From Cyanophora paradoxa (Eukaryota; Glaucocystophyceae; Cyanophorales; Cyanophoraceae), in contig QPMI01000416.1 in assembly GCA_004431415.1 (NCBI GenBank), forward strand, positions 620,001 to 684,000: a DNA stretch of 64,000 nucleotides, read 5' to 3'. Below the pieces are notes generated by a model. That model was not told the origin of the DNA. It made no database searches and worked only from the letters and a program-made list of their open reading frames with translations. Positions within the stretch are counted from its first letter, which is position 1, and each line of letters begins with the position of its first letter. The translations under genes and the position numbers were made by a program. Positions 12,401-22,110 of this stretch are shown here, one piece after another.

Positions 12401-14444
12401 GTTTTTTTGGATAGTTCGGATCACACATATTCACGAGAGTATTCGTAACTGTGCAGGACCTTGGACAGGCTAAGCGGTGGGCAAAAATGGCGGCCAAGCG
12501 GGGGCACACGCTCGCCGAAGAGGCGCTGCAGTGCAGGGCTTTGGATCAGATGGCGCACGCGTCGGAGACAGCTGCAGCTTCACGGGTTCGCGATCGGGAG
12601 CTCAGCGCCGGCGCCACGGGCTCCGTCGAGGAACGGGAGAACATGGACCCCGCTCTTAAGTTTACGTGCGTCGACTCCATTACGATCCGATCGGATCCTG
12701 TGATTTCAATTCGATCGGTGTCCCAGATCGCTCAAGGAGCTCGAGCCCACAAATTCGGATTCGGCATCGCGCTCGGAGACAAATTCAAGTGGCGCTTACG
12801 ATATCGAAAATATGCAGGTGATTAATATTGGTTTTGCAGCCTTGCCGCCGTGCCGTCGGCGAAGCGGCGTATTTCTGCCGCAACATTTAGAGCGCTTGCG
12901 CACACGCGCACGAGCGGCGTATTTCTGCCGCAACATTTAGAGCGCTCTAAATGTTGCGGCAGAAATACGCCGCTTCGCCGACGGCACGGCGGCTGATCGA
13001 CGCATGTCGCCACCGCGACGCGGGGATGGATCTTCTGCGGCAGGGACACGTGCCGGCTGCGATTCGCGCTCTTTCCGAGTGCCTCAAGCGCGCGGGCATC
13101 GTGGCGGACGTACCCGACCCTATACTATCAGGACTGATGGTGAGCGCACCATATGCATGGCCATGGGCCACGATTATTGCAGTGCACGTGCACGTGGCTC
13201 TTCCTGAAGATTTTGCAGGCGGCCACGGAGATCATCCTTGAGCAGAATCCGAACGAAGTGGATGCTCTGTTTTTCAAAGCTTGCATGCTCGGGAGAACGA
13301 GGTGAGGCGTTGCTCCAGTGTCGAGTCCGCGCCTTCCTGAATGTACAATTTCGCCTTCCCTGCGAAGTACACCGGCCTGGCCAGAACAGTGCGCCAGCCT
13401 CGCGACGAAATGCATCCAACTGGATCCTTGTCAAGCAGGGTACGGTATCTCTCGCTCTTCATGTGCTTTGTTTTGTTCCGAAACGTTTTACTCTTCGTAC
13501 GCGTGTCAAAGGTTCTACCGCTTGCGGGGCTGCATGCTCTCCCATGGTCCGAATGCGCGATTTGATCTGGTTCGTATAATAGATTGCACGTTTTTTGCGT
13601 CCGCGAGATTTAGAATTGTGAGCGGCTTAAAGCTTGTGCAGGCGATTCACGACTTCGACAAGGCCCTCGCAATAATGACCGAGTCGGGGGACCCAAACAG
13701 GTGCTGCGGGGCTTACTAAAATTTTAAGCTGTTGTTGATTCATCCGAACTTATTCGATCTGCAGATACGAAGTGCTTTACCTGCGCGCAACTGCGATGCA
13801 TATGTTGGAGATGAAAATGCACGTGTCCGGTTTGCAATATGAGGAAAAGGCTGAAAAGGTTCATTGCGGAATTTTGCATGATCATGAGTGTCCATCTTTG
13901 CGATCGATTCCTCAGGCACTCGAAGAGTTCGTTCAACAGGCTCCGCCAGACGAGAGGAACGTTTCTCAGGTATGATCATGAACGCCACCTTGCAATTAGC
14001 AAGAGTGAAGACGATAAGGAAATTATTTTAGAGCGCAAACGAATACTTTCACAATTTCTTCTGATGACTCGTTCGCAGGCGCTGTACCAGCTGTGCATTA
14101 TCCAGATTCAAACCCTTGGCGATTATAAGGCGGGCAAGGAGACTTTCGAGCGGGCGAAGGAGGCGGAGCGGCGCCGTCTGCCAGTCTTCCCCGCCGACGC
14201 GGAGTGCCCCCACAAGAACCAGGCCGCGCATGCGATGGAGCTCTTGCGCCAAGCTCGAGTCCCGCCCCCACAGAGGCGCGGGAATTGCGTGCACGTGTGC
14301 TGCGCGGCGTGCAGTGCAGAGGGCACGTCCCTGAAGGAGTGCGGCCGCTGCCGCGCGGTCTCGTACTGCAACGCGGAGTGCCAGCGCGCCCACTGGAGGC
14401 AGCACAAGGCGGCTTGCAAGGCGGCGCCCCCGGCGGAGGAATAA
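9414..14444 (+). CDS. TPR/Sel1-repeat protein with C-terminal MYND zinc finger, paralogue A (N-terminally short)
   Basis: A scaffold-type protein. An Ala/Lys-rich start precedes a TPR block (EELNAKGN, then AFKAGRNAEAEVWYGAAM at 9744-9837), then Sel1-like repeats (KGNAEAMYNLAKHYEENESN, RGLGVPVDLDEA, LGLDYL), a second TPR block (AIHDFDKALAIM) and a MYND finger in the last exon. The finger ligands are visible: CAAC, CGRC, CNAEC, then HWRQHKAAC; TAA at 14442. About 26 introns, mostly AT-rich and GT-AG. Compared with B and C it lacks the first exon of about 170 residues, and the exon at 10165-10314 has no GT or GC donor at the shared position (CTGTCAAG then CGCGAG). It could therefore be a shortened functional gene or an early pseudogene; the later reading frame looks intact. 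Start chosen at the first ATG of the exon (second ATG at 9453). Confidence 0.72.
12844..12993. repeat. Perfect 52-bp inverted repeat copying the start of an exon
   Basis: Left arm 12844-12895 and right arm 12942-12993 are perfect reverse complements. The inner 32 bp of the left arm also occur as a direct copy at 12914-12945, directly abutting the right arm. The right arm contains the acceptor and first codons (KYAASPTARR) of the exon that starts near 12964, so the left arm is an inverted copy of exon sequence within the preceding intron. Confidence 0.95.
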
Positions 14445-14659
14445 TTTGAGCTAGCGACCTGTCGCAAGATAACACGCTTAATCAGCTGCAGCTAAAACAC
14501 GGCCGCGGACTCGTTGTAACAGCAATATTAATCTGTTACACAACTGCAACGTTAATCTCTCTATTGCGCTATATGGCTAGCGCCGTCGTACGTTGTATCT
14601 GCTGCTATGCTGCTATGCTACTTTGCAGGGCGAATTCGAACGACATGTACAGACCACCG
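14445..14659. other. Short spacer between tail-to-tail paralogues A and B
   Basis: 215 bp between two converging stop codons. It contains a short AT-rich imperfect repeat around 14515-14555 (CAATATTAATCTGTTACACA followed by a similar element). It must serve as 3' region for both genes. No gene is seen. Confidence 0.6.
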
Positions 14660-17600
14660 CTATTCTGCAGGAGCTGCCTTGCATGCCTTCTTGTGCTGCT
14701 TCCAGTGGGCCCGCTGGCAGTCCGCGTTGCAATAGGAGACCGAATGGCAGCGGCCGCACTTTGCCGAGGCTCCCTCCTCCCCGCACGCTGCACAGCTGAC
14801 ACTTTCCTTGCAATCACGCGGCGCTCGTTTGCGAGCTCGCTGCATGAGCTCGATCGTCTGCGTGGCGACGGTCTTGTGGGGGCAGTCCGCTCTGGTGGGC
14901 GGGAAGAGCGGCAGCCGGCACTTCTCCGCTTCCATTGCCCGCTCAAGGGTCGCTTTTGCCATTTCGAAGTCGCCAAGCTCGTGTATCTGCCGAATGCAGA
15001 GCTGATAGAGGGCCTGCGAATCCGAATCCGGACGAATAAAGACTAAGTTTTAAAAGGAGCATTGTACAATAAAAGCGGGACGCACTTCGGAAACTTTTCT
15101 GTCGTCTGGCGGAGCCTCTCTGATGTACTCCTCGAACGCCTGATTGATATCACTCGCATGGACGATACACACATCCCTGTGCTGCACGCATACCTGGCGC
15201 GCCTTGCCTGGAGCTTGCGATGAATCGTGGAAGAGCGATGCAGCGCGCAAGAATAGCATTTCATATCTGAAGTGGTCGGTCATAATCAGATTTCAATAGA
15301 CTACTAGGCTACTTCAGATTATTCTAGACGGGCGAACCGGTACGGGTCCCCTGACTCCGTCATGATCTCAAGGGCCTTATCAAAGTCACGGACAGCCTGC
15401 GCACATGCGCAAGCTGCTTTTAAGAGTCGCATGCATTCGCAGATTTATGCGTTCGATGTGGTCTGAAACTCTGGAAGGCGAAACTCAGATTTGGCGGCAC
15501 AAAGTGCGCACCCTCTTGAATTGTCTGGCGAAGCTGAGCATGCAGCCTCGGAAGCGGTAGAACCTAATCGGCATCATTAGGACCGGATTGACCTCAGAAG
15601 AAGGAAGCTTCGACTCAAGAACCCTGCTTGAGAAGGGTCGAGAAGAATACACTTCGTAGCGATGTCAGCGGATTCCTCGGGAGATCTTCGAATTCGCCCG
15701 TAAGCAACGTTAACGCGAGATCACGCAGCAGCGCTAGCGTGAGATCACGCAAGCAAGTCTATAACTAGTTGTGGCATCTCGCTCCTATGAGCACCGGTAC
15801 CTATGAGCAAATGCTCGTTCACGTTTATATTCTATACCGAAACGGTCGAAATCCGGGAGTGCGAATTGGCGGGCACCTCGCCCCTATGAGCACGGTAGCG
15901 TTAACGAACAGCGCATTGACGTCGTTCGGATCCTCCTTGAGTCGATTCTTGACTGCGTCCTGTTGCAGCCGTGTATTAGTAAAGTAAATTGAGGCATGAA
16001 CGTTCCGACTTGCAATCTGCGCAGAAAGACAACAATCCAAAGAACGAACGAGAAGCAGTGGCATAACATAGCCCGGATATTGCGCCACGATTTCTTCGCG
16101 CTTGTGGCACTCGGCCAGCGCGCAGAAGGCGGCTGGGAATTGCCCCTGGAGCAGCAGGCTCATGCCAGTGTCGAAGTAACGGCGGGCGTCCATCAGCCGC
16201 TGCGCCGTTGGCGACGAAGCGTACTTCTGCGTATGCACATTTCATGTCATGAAAGGATCCTAGCGCTAATTAAATATTTCGCAAGGAGCACTCGCCTGCA
16301 GGCTCGCCATGTCGTATGCACGAATGCCGCCGGATCCTGGCTCCTGCATCACGGTTTTCTTCAACGTCGGTACCGGAGCGGGCTTTTGGGCCAGCGCCAC
16401 CATGCGCTTAAAAGACCTGAACAGCCTGTCGTATACAACTCGACGTTTCAGATTCGAACAATTCGCGCACGCGAGAGCGGCTTCCACGTCCTCCCGCCGC
16501 GCAGGATCATCGATCTCCTCCAGCAGCGGCGTCGGCCCGTCTCGAAATGTGTACGTCTCCAGGTCGAAGTTGAGCTTCTGCGCCATCTCGCGGTCGTCGA
16601 CGTCCACCCGATCCAGGCCCCAGCTCTTGAGTGCCCTGTCCGCCTCCTTGAATCCGCGCTTGGCCGCAATTTTCAACATCTCGCGCTCATCGAAGCCCGG
16701 CGTCGTTATCCGATCCAGGCGCTCGCCGAAGGCCCGCCTCCCGGTCCAGCGCCGCCGCCTCCCGCCGCCGCCACGCTCGCGGAGAGCCGGTCCAGCGCCG
16801 CCGCCTCCCGCCGCGAGCGGCAGAGGTTCAGCCCGTGGTCCAGCGCCTCCTTGATCCAGGCCTCCTTGTTCAGGATCCAGGATCCAGAGGCTTCGACGCC
16901 GGGCTTCGATGAGCGCGAGATAACGAGCGGCAGAGGTTCAGGATCCAGGATCCGGCCAAACGGCCAAACGGGGGTGCGTGGTCCACGAAGATGGCGGCCA
17001 AACGGGGGTGCAAGGATCCCGTTTCGGCCTCCTTGCACCCCCGTTTCGCCGCCATTTTCGTCCATTGCTTCGCCTTCCCGATGTCCTGCCGTATTATGTT
17101 AGTCGCTTCGATATGAGCATTAAGGATGAATAAAAACCGCCAAAGTAACCTTTTCCACCCCGGCGCCAGTGAGCAACAGCTTAGAATACGCAAAGCAAGC
17201 TTGTGGATGACCTAAATATCGCAAATTAAAACTCATGATCAATCAAACCATCGACTGTCAAAGGGCTTTTGAAATTCTGCTACGATTCAAGCACCCTTTT
17301 GGGCTGCCTTCAGGACCCAATCTGCGCCTCGCTTCGGGTCCGAAACCTCGTCCTTCTCTTTTCTGTCGACGAAGAATATGCTTGATATAAGAAGAAACTA
17401 TTCGAGCCTGATAATCGTAAATTGTAATATGTAAATTATCCACTCACTTGGAAAGAGATTCGATAGAACCGGCAAGCAGCAAGCCCAACATGCACATTCC
17501 ATCTTCTAGTCCGGCTTCCGCGGATTTCTGGAGCCACGCCCTCGCCTCCTGCACAGATCTTGAAGCGCCGTCCCGGCCGCGCTGCCTTGCAGTCAGCCTA

Positions 17601-20600
17601 CGAGATCTAGAGCAGGCGCCATTTGCAATTGGCGGGTGGGCTGCGGCACCAAGTACGCCAGGCCGAGGTTGTACATCTCCTCTGGCAGTCCCTTGTTCGC
17701 AGCATCGATGCGTGCCTTGAGCGCATCGGCCGGCGACGCCGAGAGCCGCGCCAGAGCGCTCGTTGCCATTGGAAGATCTTGCTTTGCCGCCTTCTCGTAC
17801 CACGTCCTAACGTCAGCGTCAGCGTGATATGAATACAGTTTGTTTTACTAGCTATAGGTTATAATTACCGTGCCACTGCAAGATCGATGGGAACTCCCTG
17901 GCCGTACTCGTAAAGCACACCGAGATTGAACTTAAGGAGGATCAAGTGAGCCCGAGCGGAGTGAGCGGAGGATCATTGGTTAGCATCAGCCGGGCGCACC
18001 TGCGACACCGAGTATCCCATCTCGGCCCCCTTCCGGTACCAGCGAGCAGCCTCCGCCGGGTCTTTGGGGACTGAAAAAACGATGTACATGTCACGTTACG
18101 TATACGCATCGCTCAGATAAAAGCCTTCAAAAAGACATTTACGCACCCCCGATGCCATTCTTGTAACAGTAGCCGAGATTATTTAATGCGCAAATGTGGC
18201 CCGGACCCTTCGTATCTGTGAAAATATCGCCGTCAAATTAATTATTTTTTTTGGTGAATTACCGGCCACAGTCTCTAGACACCAGCACTGCGGGGGCTGC
18301 CCAGGGGGCATAAAGACAAAAAAGCAAAATAACTAAGACAAGAGCACGAAGAAAGATAAGACAAAGAGCCAAAATCGACAATAATAAAGAAAAGACACAG
18401 AGCTACATGTAGTCAAATTAATTAGCTACATGTAGGTGTGCAATATATTGATAAATCATGAATCATATTTTTGAATCATGCTCACCGCTCTCGGCCGCCT
18501 TGCGGAACCAGCGAACGGCCGCCTCCGGGTCCGGCTTCATGCCGACGCCGTCCCTGTTCATGCAGCCGAGCGCGTTGAAGGCCTCTGCGACCCCCACATT
18601 CGAGGGCTGGCCAGGGAAGCTGCAGATAGGCTGCGAGGCGGCTCTCTGGTGAAGACGATCGCGATGCATAATTAAAGCGAGTCCAAGAGAATGGGCGAGC
18701 CCAGGAGCATGATAGCGAATTCGAAGGGCGCACATTCAGCCAGCTGATTGCTTCTGCGAAGTTCTTCTCATTCTCTTCAAAATGCTTTGCGAGATTGTAC
18801 ATCGCTTCCGCGTTGCCCTTCTGCTCATGATCAAATTAAAGGTACGTATACCAGTCAATTGCAAATAACGAATGTGATATATTATGTTAAGCCAAGCTCT
18901 TGCCTTTGCGGCCTGAAGATAGAGCTCAGCAGCGCGCTGCAGATCCTTCTTTCGCCCATGCGTCCCATCCCGGCACATGTGAGCCTCTTGGCAGATCTTC
19001 ATTGAGATAGTATAGTTCCGGAACTGTTCCTGTTGTTCTTCCGTCGCGTTTCGCATAAATCTGAAACAGCGTCGAAAATGGCGTCGATATGATCATGAGA
19101 GAGGCGATACGAATTCATTCAAAACGCACTCCGCGGTTAATTTCGCATTTTCCTGCACTGTTGCGTACTCTTCTTTGAAGACGGATAGCGCAACATTCTG
19201 CATCGATGTGTCCGTCATTGGGCCCCGAATGTGCTGTTCATAAGATAAGCTTCGAGATACGCTGTATGAGATAAAGTCTAGAGACAAATTCGCACCTTCG
19301 CTGCAATTTCCTGACGGCAACAGGAGATCCCGTGCTCGATAGCGGCGCGGGACTCGTTTGAGCCGGCTTCGTCTTCGAGCTTCTGAGCCTTCTCGTACAG
19401 TCGTATGGCCTCCTCGTAGCTCTCCTGCTCATACAGAGCCGTTGCTGTTTGATAGAGTTGGGTGCGACATAATTCAGCTCGATTTAATGAGTAAGTTATA
19501 GAAATAAAACTCGGACCCATGCGAATGACAGGCCTTGCCCACTTGGGATCAAGCTTGCTCGCCGCTCTTGCGTCGGCATAAGCCTGGGTGCGCGGAGTGA
19601 ATAATCAGCCATCTCTACAATCACGATATCTTCGTGATTTGAAGATGAAAAAGCAGACCTCATTGTGTTTAAGCAGCTTCAAGCGTGCCGCAGCCCTGGA
19701 TTCAAGACGCCCGATCATCGGATGATATGAGTCTCAGAACAAGCTAAAGGCCCCAGCTGCAGGCCCGGAAGCGTGGTTCGCAAGTCAACGCACCTGTTGG
19801 AGGGGTACTTGGCCGCGCCCGGGTCCGCCTCCATCGCCGCGCCGTACCAGACCTCCGCCTCCGCGTTGCGGCCCGTCTTGAAAGCGTCTTCAGAGGCGTC
19901 AATCGAGAGCTTAGAAAATTGAATATGTAGCGCTATCTGCCTCATACCCCAGCTCACCGTTTCCTTTCGCGTTAAGCTCTTCGGCGCTGGCACCCGCGGC
20001 CCGCGCGGCCTTCATCGCGGTCTTTGCGGCACTCGCTTCCGCCTCCTCCGCCGCCACCTCGCTCTTCGTCTTCCGTGTCTTGCTCTTGCCGCCAGCTGCA
20101 GCTGCAGCTGCCGGCTTCGCAGCAGCTGCAGCTGGAGGGGGCATCCCTGCAGACGACGCGGCCCCAGGAGCGACGAAGACGACGTCTGCTGGGGAGTCCA
20201 CTCGAAGGAGCCGGGTTCCGTCCCCGACGGCGATCTGCATCGTTATATATATCATCAGACTGCATGAGATACGTACACGTATACGTAGTAATTAATGAAG
20301 AAGAAGAGTAAATTAAATATTAATGCGATCGTATAACAATTAATTTTGATAGAAATTGAGCATTTCCCGTTAGTTATATACTGGCATGCACCTTGTAGAA
20401 CGGATTGCGGATGCAGACCTCTCTACCCGCGGCGAATGCCTGCCGCACGCCGCCATACTGCCGCTCCGCCGCCCGCTCGCAGTTGTAGAACGCGATTTGC
20501 AGGAGCGGGCCGGTACCGTCCGGCTTCGCGAGGACCTGGTAGACGCCGTTCGTCGGCCGCGGCGCAGGCTCTTCAATGAGGCGGCCGCGGAGAACGCGCT

Positions 20601-20931
20601 TCCTGTGCACTTCGCCCAGCTGAAGCTGCTCTACGGTAATCGGCGTGCACTTCGCGAGGCTGCTTTCACTGCCGAAACTGTCCTTCGGTTGCTGCGGGGG
20701 CCCCAAGCCGGCCGCACCATCGAGGACAACCGCGCACGCGCCTCCGAAGCCATGAGGTCCTAGATACGGAACCAACCGAAGAGTGTTGCCATGCCTTCTA
20801 AGGATCTCCTCATCGTCACAACTCAAGGCGCCGGCCGCGGCCGCCGATCGGTTAGACTGGCTGGACGCGCCGACGCCGCCCAAGCTTAAGGGTCCGAACA
20901 TGCGCAAGAGCTCATCTACCGACACCGCCAT
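14660..20931 (-). CDS. TPR/Sel1-repeat protein with C-terminal MYND zinc finger, paralogue B
   Basis: Minus-strand copy with the full N-terminus. Exon 1 (20392-20931) encodes a 180-residue domain absent from A, containing NGVYQVLAKPDGTGPLLQIA and AFAAGREVCIRNPFYK. Exon 2 continues TRLLRVDSPADVVFVAPG and ends in the Ala/Lys-rich EELNAKGN. TPR, Sel1 (EAMYNLAKHFEENEKNFAEA, LGVLYEYGQGVPIDLA) and second TPR exons follow, then a MYND finger (CAAC, KCGRC, CNADC, HWKQHKKAC) ending at TAG 14660. The finger is one residue shorter between its first two Cys pairs than in C. The exon equivalent to C 31410-31650 is interrupted at about 16690-17030 by duplicated and inverted fragments of itself, so correct splicing there is uncertain. 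The donor at 16294-16295 is GC, shared with C. Confidence 0.75.
16982..17064. repeat. Inverted copy of an exon segment inside paralogue B
   Basis: 16982-17016 and 17030-17064 are inverted copies (31 of 35 positions match) around a 13-bp spacer. The right arm on the minus strand is coding sequence of a Sel1-region exon (WTKMAAKRGCKE). From 16690 to 16980 there are further short direct repeats (GGATCCAGGATCC, GCGCCGCCGCCTCCCGCC), giving a rearranged patch of about 340 bp between the two halves of the exon. Confidence 0.85.
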
Positions 20932-21031
20932 CTCCCTAGCTGCCCTGCGAGCTCGCGCCGCCGGGCGGCCGCCGACTTTGACAGGACGGTGATTTCGACC
21001 GAAATTTTGACGTGACTGTACCCGTCCGAGC
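20932..21031 (-). promoter_or_regulatory. Conserved 5' block upstream of paralogue B
   Basis: The roughly 100 bp before the B start codon match the block upstream of C (27725-27816) with few changes, including GTCAAAATTTCGGTCGAA, CCGTCCTGTCAAAGTCGG and CGGCCGCCCGGCGGCGCGAG. The similarity covers what should be core promoter and 5' UTR and is absent upstream of A. It may be functional conservation or simply the extent of a recent duplication. Confidence 0.6.
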
Positions 21032-22110
21032 AGCCAGCAGTTATGACGTGACGCCGGACGTCGACGTCGCGATCGGCCAGAATATATACGTATACGTATA
21101 CGTACTAGTACTGTACAGTACTTGCGCAGGCGCGGCAGTTACCAGCAGGAACTCGGAAACGGGCTTATAATGCTATGCATATATGCTAGCGCTCAGCGGC
21201 CCTGACAGCGGAACTTGCTGCGGAAGGCGCAGCCGTGCAGTTGCCGCAGTGCTACGGAGCCTACGGTACGTTTGGCATCGTGTGCACCTCAGGGCCTCTG
21301 CTCGAGCTCGGCGCGCGCCGCAGCTGCAGCTGGAGAATCATTGAATCGACGTCGACGTGCTAAGCCCGTGAAGGCTTGCGCGCGCGCAGCGCTCCGGATC
21401 GCCGGTCGCCGAGTCGGCGCGCGCGCTCGCGATCGGCGACTTCGAAGGTCTAGAGTGCGGTTCGAATCGCAGGTTCGATCTGCGCTAGCGCCGCGGCCTG
21501 CGTCTCGCGGGCTGCGAGTGCCAAATTCAAGCCTTGCTGTCGACGGTAACGTTGTCGCGCGCGCACCCTGCTAGCGCTGCGCCTTGTACGGCCCACGGAC
21601 GGCACTGCCAGGCCCTGGCCCCCCCCCCCCCCCCCCGGCGCGCGCCCTCCCCGCCCTCACTCCTTTCCCCTAAAACTTGTCCTGCGCATGCTTGTCCTCC
21701 GTCCTCCCTCGCCCCCCCCCCCCCCCCCCCCCCCCCCCCCGCCCCCTCTCCCTCCCCCTCTTCCTTTCCCTCACCCTCCTTTTCCCTCTCAGAGTCTCCA
21801 GAGTCTCTCCCGGGGCCGGCCCCCTCCATGCTCTCGAGACTCCAGTCCGGGATTCTAGAACTTAATGACTTGCGCACGAATTCGTAAATGAAAGACCAGG
21901 TCGAATCTCGCACGCCGTGGCGCAGAATAATGATCGTCGTATATATAGCGGGGTTCGACCCCTCATGATTAGGGCCTACGTATACGAGAAGCACCAACAC
22001 AAGCACCAGACAGATTACGCCTTGGACTAGAAGGCACATGCATACAAGATACACACTACGGCAAGGAGGAAAATAAACCAAATTCAGTCTGCTACTGGGG
22101 TAGATCCGGC
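21032..22110. other. Intergenic region between B and the bestrophin-like gene
   Basis: Upstream of B and downstream of the bestrophin-like stop codon. Contains alternating TACGTA tracts at about 21087-21107, C-homopolymers at about 21617-21637 and 21714-21740, and AT-richer DNA at 21880-22090. Long open frames here, including a minus-strand frame reaching 21527, are low-complexity and I do not regard them as coding. Confidence 0.5.
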
